Assembly: GCA_036676355.1 (NCBI GenBank)
Contig: JAKFDA010000072.1
Span: 1-64,000 of the forward strand
DNA: 64,000 nt
From: ZC4RG42 sp036676355
GTDB lineage: Bacteria > Pseudomonadota > Gammaproteobacteria > Burkholderiales > SG8-39
Reading direction: 5' to 3'
Part shown: piece by piece, positions 1 to 10,200 of the stretch
Numbering within the stretch: position 1 is the first letter of the stretch
How the letters are laid out: every line of letters begins with the position of its first letter
The notes under the pieces: generated by a model
Seen by the model: the letters and a program-made list of their open reading frames with translations, nothing else
What the model was told of the DNA's origin: nothing
Databases searched by the model: none
Translations under genes and position numbers: made by a program

Positions 1-843
1 CGCACCAAGATCAAGAGCGTGCAGAACACGCGCAAGATCACCAAGGCGATGGAAATGGTGGCCGCATCGAAAATGCGCAAGGCGCAGGAGCGTATGCGTG
101 CCGCCCGTCCCTATGGCGAGAAAATCCGCAATGTCATCGCGCGCATCTCGCACGCCAATCCCGAGTACCGCCATCCTTTCATGGCGTCGCACGACAACGT
201 GAAACGCATCGGCATCATTCTGGTCACCACCGACAAGGGTCTGGCCGGCGGCCTCAACACCAACATCCAGCGCCTGGTGATGAACCGGATGAAGGAATGG
301 GAAGCCGAAGGCGAATCGTTTGAGATCTGCGCCATCGGCAACAAAGGCCTCGGCTTCATGCAACGTCTGGGTGCGAACGTCGTTTCGAACGTCACGCAAC
401 TGGGCGACAAGCCGCAATTGGAAAAGCTGATCGGCGCGATCAAGATCATGCTCGACGGTTACACGGAGGGCCGCTTCGACCGTCTGGTGATCTTCTATAC
501 CAAGTTCCTCAACACCATGAAGCAGGAGCCGGTCGCCGAGCAGTTGCTGCCGTTGTCGGGCGAGCAGATCGGCGCGCCGGAAGGCCACTGGGACTACATT
601 TACGAACCCGATGCGCGCGCCGTGCTGGATCAGGTTTTGACGCGCTATATCGAAGCGATCATCTATCAGGCGCTGACCGAGAACATGGCGTCCGAACAGT
701 CCGCGCGGATGGTGGCGATGAAGTCCGCTTCCGACAACGCCGCAAGCGTGATCGACGAATTGACGCTGGTCTACAACAAGGCGCGTCAGGCGGCGATTAC
801 CAAAGAGCTGTCGGAGATTGTCGCCGGCGCGGCGGCGGTTTAA
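1..843 (+). CDS. atpG: ATP synthase F1 gamma subunit, 5' end cut by window
   Basis: This is the central rotor stalk of F1Fo ATP synthase, which couples proton flow through Fo to catalysis in the alpha3beta3 head on the inner face of the cytoplasmic membrane. The reading frame is open from base 1 and begins RTKIKSVQNTRKITKAMEMV, the conserved N-terminal helix of the family. The true start must lie about 8 codons upstream, because the family is about 288 residues long and 280 are visible. The C-terminal helix (SASDNAASVIDELTLVYNKA) is complete. The GTG at 19 is an internal valine codon and not a start. It is followed after 40 bp by atpD, as in the standard atp operon. Confidence 0.97.
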   Translation, partial: RTKIKSVQNTRKITKAMEMVAASKMRKAQERMRAARPYGEKIRNVIARISHANPEYRHPFMASHDNVKRIGIILVTTDKGLAGGLNTNIQRLVMNRMKEWEAEGESFEICAIGNKGLGFMQRLGANVVSNVTQLGDKPQLEKLIGAIKIMLDGYTEGRFDRLVIFYTKFLNTMKQEPVAEQLLPLSGEQIGAPEGHWDYIYEPDARAVLDQVLTRYIEAIIYQALTENMASEQSARMVAMKSASDNAASVIDELTLVYNKARQAAITKELSEIVAGAAAV

Positions 844-883
844 GAATTCCGAGAATTCGATTATTAAAGTTTAGGAAATCCTC

Positions 884-2293
884 ATGGCACAAGCACTAGG
901 CACCATCGTTCAGTCCATCGGCGCCGTGGTCGATATCGAGTTTCCTCGCGATGCGATCCCGAAGGTCTATGACGCGTTGACGCTCGCGACGGATAACGCC
1001 GCATCGTTCGCCGAAACCGGTCTGACCTTCGAGGTCCAGCAGCAGCTGGGCGACGGCGTGGTGCGTACGATTGCACTGGGTTCCTCCGACGGCCTGCGTC
1101 GCGGCATGACCGTGCAAAACACCAACGCGCCGATTTCCGTGCCCGTCGGCACCGCCACCCTTGGCCGCATCATGGACGTACTGGGCCGTCCGATCGACGA
1201 AGCCGGCCCGATCGCGACCGAGGAACGTCGCGCGATTCACCAGGCTGCGCCGAAATTCGACGAGTTGTCGCCTTCCGTCGAGCTGCTGCCCACCGGGATT
1301 AAAGTCATTGATTTGATCTGCCCCTTTGCCAAGGGCGGCAAGATCGGTTTGTTCGGCGGCGCCGGTGTCGGCAAGACCGTGAACATGATGGAACTGATCA
1401 ACAACATCGCCAAGAGCTACGGCGGTTACTCGGTGTTCGCCGGTGTGGGCGAGCGTACGCGCGAGGGCAACGACTTCTATCACGAGATGGAAGAGTCCAA
1501 GGTGCTCGACAAGGTCGCGATGGTGTTCGGCCAGATGAACGAGCCGCCGGGCAACCGTCTGCGCGTGGCGCTGACCGGCCTGACCATGGCGGAAAAATTC
1601 CGCGACGAAGGCCGCGACATCCTGCTGTTCATCGACAACATCTATCGCTTCACCCTGGCCGGAACCGAAGTGTCCGCGCTGCTCGGCCGCATGCCTTCCG
1701 CAGTGGGTTATCAACCGACCCTGGCCGAAGAGATGGGCAAGCTGCAGGAACGCATCACCTCGACCAAAGTGGGTTCGATCACTTCGATCCAGGCCGTGTA
1801 CGTGCCCGCCGACGACTTGACCGACCCGTCGCCCGCCACGACCTTCGGCCACCTGGACGCGACGGTCGTGTTGTCGCGTGATATCGCTTCGCTGGGGATT
1901 TACCCTGCGGTCGATCCGCTCGATTCCACCTCGCGCCAGCTCGATCCGCACGTCATCGGCGAGGAGCATTACAACACCACGCGCGCCGTGCAGTCGATTC
2001 TGCAGCGCTACAAGGAATTGCGCGACATCATCGCGATTCTGGGCATGGACGAACTTTCGCCCGAAGACAAACTGGCCGTGTCGCGCGCGCGCAAGATTCA
2101 GCGCTTCCTGTCACAGCCGTTCAACGTGGCTGAAGTGTTCACCGGATCGCCCGGCAAGATCGTTCCGCTCAAAGACACCATCAAGGGTTTCCAGATGATC
2201 GTCAACGGCGAATGCGACCACTTGCCCGAGCAGGCGTTTTACATGGTCGGCGCGATCGAAGAAGCATTCGAAAAAGCGAAGACGCTGCAATAA
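884..2293 (+). CDS. atpD: ATP synthase F1 beta subunit
   Basis: This is the catalytic nucleotide-binding subunit of F1, 469 residues, the usual proteobacterial length. The Walker A loop GGAGVGKT is at residues 158-165. The catalytic glutamate motif GERTREGNDF and the family signature around SALLGRMPSAVGYQPTLAEE are both present. The ATG start is preceded by AGGAAATCCTC, an acceptable ribosome binding site. It lies between atpG and atpC. The gap to atpC is 147 bp, unusually long for this operon, and holds a repeat-like segment described separately. Confidence 0.98.
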   Translation: MAQALGTIVQSIGAVVDIEFPRDAIPKVYDALTLATDNAASFAETGLTFEVQQQLGDGVVRTIALGSSDGLRRGMTVQNTNAPISVPVGTATLGRIMDVLGRPIDEAGPIATEERRAIHQAAPKFDELSPSVELLPTGIKVIDLICPFAKGGKIGLFGGAGVGKTVNMMELINNIAKSYGGYSVFAGVGERTREGNDFYHEMEESKVLDKVAMVFGQMNEPPGNRLRVALTGLTMAEKFRDEGRDILLFIDNIYRFTLAGTEVSALLGRMPSAVGYQPTLAEEMGKLQERITSTKVGSITSIQAVYVPADDLTDPSPATTFGHLDATVVLSRDIASLGIYPAVDPLDSTSRQLDPHVIGEEHYNTTRAVQSILQRYKELRDIIAILGMDELSPEDKLAVSRARKIQRFLSQPFNVAEVFTGSPGKIVPLKDTIKGFQMIVNGECDHLPEQAFYMVGAIEEAFEKAKTLQ

Positions 2294-2376
2294 GACCGAG
2301 AGATCGAGGGCTTCGTCGCAGTTTTTATGGTTACGGTTATCGCAAGTGCGGGCGGGAAACGCTTCGTCGGGCACGA

Positions 2377-2407
2377 TCCTCGCTCGTACAGCTTGCGCGC
2401 ACTCGCG
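2377..2407 (+). repeat. Repeat core in the atpD-atpC gap
   Basis: The 147-bp gap between atpD and atpC contains TCCTCGCTCGTACAGC (2377-2392) followed by TTGCGCGCACTCGCG. A near copy, TCCTCGCTCGTATAGC followed by GTGCGCACACTCGCG, is inside the MITE-like element at 15938-16068. A related stretch is present on the minus strand inside the element at 40326-40555. The terminal GATTAAG inverted repeats seen in those two elements are not recognisable here, so this is at best a remnant. I see no other gene-like feature in the gap. Confidence 0.4.
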
Positions 2408-2440
2408 ACCCTACGTTTATGTATTTGAGGCTTCTACCAA

Positions 2441-2863
2441 ATGGCCAACACCATTCATGTCGATGTCGTCAGCGCCGAAGAGTCGATCTACTCCGGCGAA
2501 GCGACTTTCGTCGCGCTGCCCGGTGAAGCCGGCGAGCTTGGTATCTATCCGCGCCACACGCCGTTGATCACGCGCATCAGTCCCGGCTCGGTGCGCATCA
2601 CGCCGGCCGACGGCGGCGATGAGGAACTGATTTTTGTTGCAGGCGGCATTCTGGAAGTGCAACCGAAAGTGGTGACGGTGCTTGCAGATACCGCCATTCG
2701 TGGCGCGAACCTCGACGAAGCGAAGGCGCAGGAAGCGCTGAAGCGCGCCGAAGAAGCGCGCGCACGGGCGGAAGACAAGCTCGAAATCGCCGCTGTTGAA
2801 GCGGAACTCGCAACGCTTGCCGCGCAGCTCGCTGCGATTCGCAAACTGCGTAACAAAAAATAA
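2441..2863 (+). CDS. atpC: ATP synthase F1 epsilon subunit
   Basis: This is the rotor-associated subunit that inhibits ATP hydrolysis and links gamma to the c-ring. It is 140 residues, normal for the family. The N-terminal beta-sandwich starts MANTIHVDVVSAEESIYSGE and contains GEAGELGIYPRHTPLIT. The C-terminal helical hairpin is rich in Ala, Glu and Arg (about residues 88-135). It is the last gene of the atp operon. No clear T-tailed terminator follows, only GC-rich hairpins. Confidence 0.97.
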   Translation: MANTIHVDVVSAEESIYSGEATFVALPGEAGELGIYPRHTPLITRISPGSVRITPADGGDEELIFVAGGILEVQPKVVTVLADTAIRGANLDEAKAQEALKRAEEARARAEDKLEIAAVEAELATLAAQLAAIRKLRNKK

Positions 2864-3218
2864 TCTTCCCTCTCTCTGAAGCCCGCAGAGGCGGCGCGCC
2901 GCGCAAGCGCGGAGCAAGGCCCCTATAGTAGTAGGGGTGCGACCGCTGAAGCGGATGCCCGCATGCGCGGCTTTGCGCGAGACTCGCGCTCGTTCGCGTC
3001 CCGCAAGCGGGAACCCCGCACACTGCCCGCGTGCGCGTGGCCGCCTTCTTTATCGCGAACGGCGACGGGCGCGTCGATTGCTACCTGTTCCCCATCGCCG
3101 GTTTACACTCCAGACGAGGCGGGGGCACAATGTTCGCGTAATGTGCCTCTCGATTGCGTTTTTCCGGGTTCTGGGTTGACCTGGCCTATTCGTAATCCCG
3201 AACGCCGAGCACGCATCC
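2864..3218. other. 355-bp intergenic region with many short palindromes, no gene
   Basis: This region separates the atp operon from glgB. It holds several short perfect hairpins: CCGCGC-AA-GCGCGG (2899-2912), CCCCTA-N6-TAGGGG (2920-2937), CCGC-TGAA-GCGG (2943-2954), CCCGC-AA-GCGGG (3000-3011) and GGCACA-N12-TGTGCC (about 3124-3147). None is directly followed by a T-run, so none is a convincing intrinsic terminator. Small open frames here have no recognisable similarity and the composition of GC-rich noise. The glgB promoter probably lies in the last 100 bp, but I could not place it. Confidence 0.5.
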
Positions 3219-5159
3219 ATGCAGTCCACGCACGATAGAGCGCTAATGCAAACGCGAACGCCCGATACGCGGAACATCACGCTAAGCGACCACGATGCGT
3301 ACCTGTTCAAGGAGGGCACGCACGATCGTCTGTACGAAAAGCTCGGCTGCCATCTTGATGAGCGCGGCGCGCATTTCGCGTTGTGGGCGCCCAATGCACA
3401 GAAGGTCAATGTCGTCGGCGACTTCAACGGCTGGAATCCGAGTGCGCATCCGCTCGAACCGCGACAGGATTACTCCGGCATCTGGGAAGGTTTCGTGCCG
3501 GACGTACAGCAGGGCCAGCCGTACAAATACCGCATTCACTCGCGCGAGCACGACTACGTGGTCGACAAGGCCGACCCATACGCGGTGTACGCCGAACACG
3601 CGCCCGCGACCGCTTCGCGGGCATGGCGTCTCGACTATGACTGGGGAGACGGCGAGTGGATGGCGCAGCGTCATGAGCGCAACGCGCTGGACCGGCCGTT
3701 TTCGATTTACGAAGTCCACCTCGGCTCGTGGCGCAAAGCGCCGGGCGGCGAATTTCTCGGCTACCGGGAGATCGCGCATCAACTGGCCGAGTACGTCACC
3801 CAACTCGGCTTCACTCACATCGAGTTGATGCCCATCACCGAACATCCGTTCTATGGTTCATGGGGCTATCAGACCACCGGCTACTTCGCCCCGACCTCGC
3901 GGTACGGTACGCCGCAGGACTTCATGTATTTCGTCGACATCATGCATCGGCACGGCATCGGGGTCATTCTCGATTGGGTGCCGTCGCACTTCCCCAGCGA
4001 TCAGCACGGCCTGTCCTACTTCGACGGCACCCATCTGTACGAGCACGCCGATCCGCGCCAGGGATTTCATCCGGAATGGAGCTCGTACATCTTCAACTAC
4101 GGGCGCAACGAGGTGCGCGCCTTTCTACTGTCGAGCGCGCGCTTCTGGCTCGATCGTTATCACATCGACGGCCTGCGCGTCGATGCGGTCGCCTCGATGC
4201 TATACCTCGATTACGCGCGCAATGACGGCGAGTGGATACCGAACCGCTACGGTGGTCGCGAGAATCTCGATGCAATCCACTTTCTGCGCAGCATGAACGA
4301 AATGGTGTATCGCGACTTCCCCGATACACAAGCCATCGCGGAAGAATCGACCGCCTGGCCAATGGTGTCGCGGCCGAACTACGTCGGCGGGCTGGGCTTC
4401 GGCATGAAATGGAATATGGGCTGGATGCACGACACGCTTGCCTATATCCAGCAGGATCCGGTCCATCGCAAATACCATCACAACAAGCTGACGTTTTCGC
4501 TGATTTACGCATTCAACGAAAACTTCGTGTTGCCGCTTTCGCACGACGAGGTGGTGTACGGCAAACGTTCGATGCTCAACAAGATGCCCGGCGATCTGTG
4601 GCAGCAATTCGCCAACTTACGCGCGCTCTACGGCTACATGTGGGGCCACCCCGGCAAGAAACTGCTGTTCATGGGAGATGAGATCGGCCAACGCAGCGAG
4701 TGGAATCACGACACGGTGCTGCAATGGGAGCTGTTGCAAAACCCCGAGCACGCCGGTCTGCAGCGATGGCTGTCGGACCTCAATCGCGTACATCGCACCG
4801 AGCCGGCGCTGCACCAGGTCGATTTCAACGAGCAGGGTTTCGAATGGATCGATGCCAATGACTCCGAGGCGAGCGTATTCAGTTTCGTGCGCAAGCCGCG
4901 CGATGCCGGTCAGCCGGTCGTAGTCGTCTGCAACTTCACGCCCGTACCACGCGCGAACTACATCATCGGTGTGCCGCACCACGGCTACTGGCATGAAATT
5001 CTCAATAGCGATGCGCAGGTGTACGGCGGTAGTGGCGTCGGCAACCTCGGCGGTGTCGCCACTTCACCGGTGCCGGCGCACGGCCGCATGCAATCCATCA
5101 CGTTGTCGATACCGCCGCTGTCCGCCGTGTATCTGCGCTACGAGGGCGGTGACGGTTGA
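3219..5159 (+). CDS. glgB: 1,4-alpha-glucan branching enzyme (GH13)
   Basis: The enzyme cleaves alpha-1,4 glucan chains and re-attaches the fragment through an alpha-1,6 bond, making branch points in glycogen. It has 646 residues. A CBM48 domain (about 35-130, with FALWAPNAQKVNVVGDFNGW) is followed by a GH13 barrel with nucleophile D322 in GLRVD, acid/base E375 in AIAEES, and SHDEVVYGK near 435. It is the shorter form, without the extra N-terminal domain of E. coli GlgB. The start is uncertain: ATG 3219 or ATG 3246, neither with a strong ribosome binding site. It opens the glucan/trehalose block and is followed after 89 bp by glgE. Confidence 0.95.
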   Translation: MQSTHDRALMQTRTPDTRNITLSDHDAYLFKEGTHDRLYEKLGCHLDERGAHFALWAPNAQKVNVVGDFNGWNPSAHPLEPRQDYSGIWEGFVPDVQQGQPYKYRIHSREHDYVVDKADPYAVYAEHAPATASRAWRLDYDWGDGEWMAQRHERNALDRPFSIYEVHLGSWRKAPGGEFLGYREIAHQLAEYVTQLGFTHIELMPITEHPFYGSWGYQTTGYFAPTSRYGTPQDFMYFVDIMHRHGIGVILDWVPSHFPSDQHGLSYFDGTHLYEHADPRQGFHPEWSSYIFNYGRNEVRAFLLSSARFWLDRYHIDGLRVDAVASMLYLDYARNDGEWIPNRYGGRENLDAIHFLRSMNEMVYRDFPDTQAIAEESTAWPMVSRPNYVGGLGFGMKWNMGWMHDTLAYIQQDPVHRKYHHNKLTFSLIYAFNENFVLPLSHDEVVYGKRSMLNKMPGDLWQQFANLRALYGYMWGHPGKKLLFMGDEIGQRSEWNHDTVLQWELLQNPEHAGLQRWLSDLNRVHRTEPALHQVDFNEQGFEWIDANDSEASVFSFVRKPRDAGQPVVVVCNFTPVPRANYIIGVPHHGYWHEILNSDAQVYGGSGVGNLGGVATSPVPAHGRMQSITLSIPPLSAVYLRYEGGDG

Positions 5160-5248
5160 CGGCGGAGTTACGCGCGGTGCGCATCGGCTGAAACATCCGC
5201 AGCCCTTACGCGTCGCAGGTTGTAATCCTTCGGATTGAAGGAGGCGCT

Positions 5249-7255
5249 TTGCCAGCAAATGCCCTTCCCTTCCCGGAACGAGACGGCCGCGCGCGCGCGG
5301 TCATCGAATCGATCACGCCGCAAGTCGACGGCGGTCGCTTCGCTGCCAAGCGCGTGCTCGGTGATCTCGTCGATGTCGAAGCCGATTGCTTTGCCGACGG
5401 GCATGATGCGCTCGCGGTGGTATTGCGCTGGCGTCGCGCCGGCGAGCGCGAATGGAAAGAAATTTCGATGGCGTCGCTCGGCAACGATCGCTGGAGCGGT
5501 TATTTCGCGGTCGATGCGCTGGGTATCTATGAATATTGTGTGGTCGCCTGGGTCGACCACTTCCTGTCGTGGCGCCGCGATCTCGCGCGTCGCGAGGACG
5601 GCGACGACATCCGCGTTGCCGCCCTGGTGGGCGCCGACCTTGCGGATGCGGCCGCGCGGCGCGCCGACGGCGGCGACCGAGATGTATTGCTCGACTGGGC
5701 GGCCCGACTGCGCGCCGGCAACGCACCGCAGGCACTGAAGGTACTCGGGCTCGACGAAACATTTGCGGCGCTTGCCCAACGCCATCCCGATCGGCGCTTC
5801 GCCTGCGCCAGCAATACGCTGCGGCTGATGGTTGATCCGCCGCATGCCTCTTTCAGCAGCTGGTACGAACTCTTCCCGCGTTCGGCCGTGCCAGAACCCG
5901 GACGTCACGGCACGCTGCGTGATTGCGAAGCACGCCTGCCCTATGTGGCGCACATGGGCTTCGACGTGTTGTATCTGCCGCCCGTCCATCCCATCGGCCG
6001 GGTCAACCGCAAGGGCAAAAACAACACGCTGACGCCGGATGAACACGACGTCGGCAGCCCGTGGGCGATCGGCGCCGATGAGGGCGGACACAAATCGATA
6101 CATCCACAACTCGGCACCCTGGAAGATTTCAAACGGCTGGTCGCGCGCGCGCGTAAACACGGCATTCGCGTCGCGCTCGATATCGCGTTTCAGTGCGCGC
6201 CCGATCATCCCTATGTGCGGGAACATCCGGAATGGTTTCGGCATCGACCCGACGGCAGCGTGCAATACGCGGAGAATCCGCCGAAGAAGTACCAGGATAT
6301 CTATCCCTTCGATTTTGAAACATCCGACTGGCGGGGTCTGTGGCTGGAACTGCTGAGCATCTTCCGTTTCTGGATCGATGAGGGCGTCACCATTTTTCGC
6401 GTCGATAACCCGCATACCAAGGCCTTTGCCTTCTGGGAATGGTGCATCGGCGAAATCAAGCGCACGCATCCGGAAGCGGTTTTTCTGTCGGAAGCCTTCA
6501 CGCGGCCGCGCGTGATGCATCGGCTCGCCAAGCTGGGCTTCACCCAGTCCTACACCTACTTCACCTGGCGCAATACCAAGCAGGAACTGATCGACTACTT
6601 CACTGAGCTCGCGCATGGGCCGGGCGCCGATTATTTCCGGCCGAACGTCTGGCCCAACACGCCGGACATCCTTCCCGAGCATCTGCAATACGGCGGACGC
6701 CCCGCGTTCATGGCGCGCTTGGTGCTTGCTGCGACATTGTCGAGCGTCTACGGTATCTACGGCCCGGCGTTCGAACACATGGCGCATCACCCCCGCGAAG
6801 CGGGCAGCGAGGAATACCTGGACTCGGAGAAATATCAGTTGCGCTATTGGGATCTGCAGCGAACCGACAACCTGTCCGCATTCATCGCCCGGGTAAATCT
6901 GACGCGACGGGAAAATTCGGCGCTGCATGGCAATCGCGGCCTGCGTTTTCTCGACGTCGATAACGACAACCTGATCGCGTATATGAAAAGCGGCGAGGGT
7001 AACGACAATCTGATCGTCACAGTCGTCAACCTCGATTACCACCATACGCAATCGGGGTGGGTGACTTTGGACATGGCATCGATCGGCCTCGAGGCGTCCG
7101 CGGCGTACCAAATGCATGAACTGCTGACCGACGCGCGCTACCTGTGGCACGGTGCGCGCAATTACGTCAGCCTCGATCCACAGCGCACGCCGGCGCACAT
7201 TTTCCGTGTGCGGCGCCGTGTGCGGCGGGAACAGGATTTCGATTACTTTCTTTGA
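5249..7255 (+). CDS. glgE: Alpha-1,4-glucan:maltose-1-phosphate maltosyltransferase (GH13_3)
   Basis: GlgE extends alpha-1,4 glucans by transferring maltosyl units from maltose-1-phosphate, releasing phosphate. It has 668 residues. There is an N-terminal beta-sandwich (1-130) and the family-typical block SSWYELFPRS near 205. The barrel carries nucleophile D386 in FRVDNPHTK, acid/base E415 in FLSEAFTRP, and D473 in NTPDIL. The 29-residue spacing of the first two matches Streptomyces GlgE as I remember it (D394/E423). The start is TTG, chosen because AAGGAGG (5238-5244) lies just upstream and the N-terminus fits the family. The next gene supplies its substrate and begins 7 bp after the stop. 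Confidence 0.95.
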   Translation: MPANALPFPERDGRARAVIESITPQVDGGRFAAKRVLGDLVDVEADCFADGHDALAVVLRWRRAGEREWKEISMASLGNDRWSGYFAVDALGIYEYCVVAWVDHFLSWRRDLARREDGDDIRVAALVGADLADAAARRADGGDRDVLLDWAARLRAGNAPQALKVLGLDETFAALAQRHPDRRFACASNTLRLMVDPPHASFSSWYELFPRSAVPEPGRHGTLRDCEARLPYVAHMGFDVLYLPPVHPIGRVNRKGKNNTLTPDEHDVGSPWAIGADEGGHKSIHPQLGTLEDFKRLVARARKHGIRVALDIAFQCAPDHPYVREHPEWFRHRPDGSVQYAENPPKKYQDIYPFDFETSDWRGLWLELLSIFRFWIDEGVTIFRVDNPHTKAFAFWEWCIGEIKRTHPEAVFLSEAFTRPRVMHRLAKLGFTQSYTYFTWRNTKQELIDYFTELAHGPGADYFRPNVWPNTPDILPEHLQYGGRPAFMARLVLAATLSSVYGIYGPAFEHMAHHPREAGSEEYLDSEKYQLRYWDLQRTDNLSAFIARVNLTRRENSALHGNRGLRFLDVDNDNLIAYMKSGEGNDNLIVTVVNLDYHHTQSGWVTLDMASIGLEASAAYQMHELLTDARYLWHGARNYVSLDPQRTPAHIFRVRRRVRREQDFDYFL

Positions 7256-7262
7256 GTAGTGC

Positions 7263-10200
7263 GTGGATCAACCGGACCCTACACTCCTGCAGCAAGCGAC
7301 GCCCGCGACCGACGCGGATGACGGCCTCTGGTACAAGGACGCCATCATCTACGAACTGCACGTCAAGGCATTCTACGACGCCAACAATGACGGCATCGGC
7401 GATTTCCGCGGCCTGACGGAGCGCCTCGACTACATTCAGGAACTGGGCGTCAACACCATCTGGCTGCTGCCGTTCTACCCCTCGCCGATGCGCGACGACG
7501 GCTACGATGTCTCGGACTATCACAACGTCCATCCGGACTATGGCACGCGTCAGGACTTTCGCAATTTCGTGCGTGAAGCGCATCGACGCGGACTGCGCGT
7601 GATTACCGAACTGATTGTCAACCACACCTCGGATCAGCATCCGTGGTTCCAGGCGGCACGTCGTGCGCCGAAGGGTTCGAGCAAGCGCGATTTCTACGTG
7701 TGGACCGACGATCCCAACAAGTACAGCGGCACGCGCATCATCTTCACGGACACCGAAGCGTCCAACTGGGCATGGGACGAAGTCGCACAATCGCATTACT
7801 GGCATCGTTTTTTCAGTCACCAGCCGGATCTGAATTTCGACAACCCCAACGTGTTGAAGGCGGTTGTTCGCACCATGCGCTTCTGGCTCGACATGGGCGT
7901 GGACGGCTTCCGGCTGGACGCCATCCCGTATTTGGTCGAGCGGGACGGCACCAATAACGAAAACCTTCCCGAAACGCATGCGGTGATCAAGAAGATCCGC
8001 GCGCAGCTCGATGCGCTCTACAAGGACAAGGTGCTGCTGGCCGAGGCGAATCAATGGCCGGAGGACGTGCGCGAATACTTCGGTGACGGCGACGAGTGTC
8101 ACATGGCGTACCACTTCCCGCTGATGCCGCGACTGTTCCTCGCCATCGCGCAGGAAGACCGTTATCCGGTGCTAGAGATCATGCGGCAGACCCCGGATAT
8201 TCCGGACAACTGCCAGTGGGCGATTTTTCTGCGCAACCATGACGAGCTGACGCTCGAAATGGTGACCGATCGCGAACGCGATTACATGTATGAGATCTTC
8301 GCCACCGATCCGCGTATGCGCATCAATGTCGGGATCCGCCGCCGCCTTGCACCGCTGATGGACAACGATCGCGCCAAGATCGAACTGATGTCTTTCCTGT
8401 TGTTCACCATGCCCGGCTCGCCCATCCTGTATTACGGCGATGAGATCGGTATGGGCGACAACATCTATCTGGGCGACCGCAACGGCGTACGCACGCCGAT
8501 GCAATGGAGCTACGATCGCAACGCCGGTTTTTCGCGCGCCGATCCGCAGCGTCTTTATCTGCCGCCGATCATGGATCCGCTTTACGGTTTTCAGGCGGTG
8601 AACGTGGAAGCGCAAGGGCGCAACCCTTCTTCGCTGCTGAACTGGACGCGGCGCATGATCGCGATGCGCAAAGGTTTCAAGGCCTTCGGCCGCGGCAATC
8701 TGAATTTCCTGGAGCCGGGCAACCGCAAGGTACTCGCCTATCTGCGCGAGTACGACGACGAAGCGATTCTCTGTGTGACGAATCTGTCGCGTTATCCGCA
8801 GGCGGCAGAGCTGGATCTTTCGCATTTCGAAAATCGCGTGCCGGTGGAAATACTCGGGCGCGTTTCCTTCCCGCCGGTCGGCAAGTTGCCCTATCTCCTT
8901 ACCTTGCCGGGTTACGGTTATTACGTTTTTCGTCTCGCGCAGGACGCGCCGCCGCCGGCATGGCACGAATCGCGACTCGTACAGAGCGACTTGCCCACGC
9001 TCGTGCTGCTCGAAGGATGGCGGACTTTTTTCATGGGCGGCGGCGGTGCCAGCGACGTCCGGCGCGCAATTTCGTCGCGCAGCCGTGAACAATTGATGCG
9101 CGAAATCCTGTTGCCGCACTTGATGACGCGACGCTGGTTTGCCGCCAAGGGTCATCACATCACCGACGTCAGCATTATCGAAGAAGGCGAGTGGCGCGCC
9201 GGCGAAGGCGCCTGGCTGTTTTGTTTCGCGCGGGTGGAGCTGGAAGATGCGCCGGCGCAAGTGTATTTCCTGCCGCTCGGCATCGCCTGGGAAGAGCGCG
9301 GCTACGATCCGGCCGCCGAGTATGGCGGTGCCGCGCTCGCACGCGTGCGCCAGAAAGCCAAAACCGGCATTCTCTATAGCGCCTTCGGCGATCCCGGGTT
9401 CTGCCGCGCGCTGGCGCGTGCGATGGGAGAAAACCGCGAAATCGCGTTTGGCCATGGTCGCCTCAGTTTCTCCACCACGCCGGTGTTCGAGGAAATCGCC
9501 GACGGCTTCGACGAAGAGGTGCGTACGCCGCCCACCGAGCAGACCAATACCGGTGTGTTTTTCGGCAATCGCGGCTACCTCAAAGGTTATCGGAGGCTAC
9601 AGTCGGGTGTGAATCCGGAACTCGAAATCGGTCGTTTCCTCACCACGCGCTCGCCGTTTACGCATACCGCACCAATGGCCGGAGCGCTCGAATACGTTGC
9701 CGCAGACGGCGAGCGTGTCACCCTTGCGCTGTTGCAACCGTACATAGAAAACCAGGGCAACCTGTGGGACTACTCGCTCGACTATCTAGAGCGCTACCTC
9801 GCAACCTTCGGCGCGCGGGCAACGACGGACGGTAAGGACGCGGCGAATCTGCACGCATTCTTCGTCGCCCAGGCATGCCGCCTGGGCCGGCGGGTGGGCG
9901 AACTCCACGGTGCGTTTGCCGCGTCGACGGGCGACCCTGCCTTCGACCCCGAGCCGGTCACCCCGGCCGACGGCGAGAACTGGCGCGACAGCGTACGCGA
10001 CGAGTTGATCGCAACCTTCGACATGCTTGAACGGCGACGCGCAAACATGCCTGAGGCGATGCGGGCGCTGGCCGATGGGCTGCTCACCGTGCGCATACAG
10101 CTCATCGAGCGGCTGGACGGTCTGCAGGTGCGCGCCGAGGGTCTGATGAAGACGCGCTATCACGGCGATCTGCATTTCGGCCAGGTGCTGATCGCGCACA

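Noticed and set aside
896..1969. A 357-codon minus-strand frame opposite atpD
   Set aside because: Composition artefact over a highly conserved gene.
2920..2937. CCCCTA hairpin as the atp operon terminator
   Set aside because: The stem is only six bases and no T-run follows.
5168..7198. A 676-codon minus-strand frame opposite glgE
   Set aside because: Same artefact: full overlap with a certain gene and no family features.
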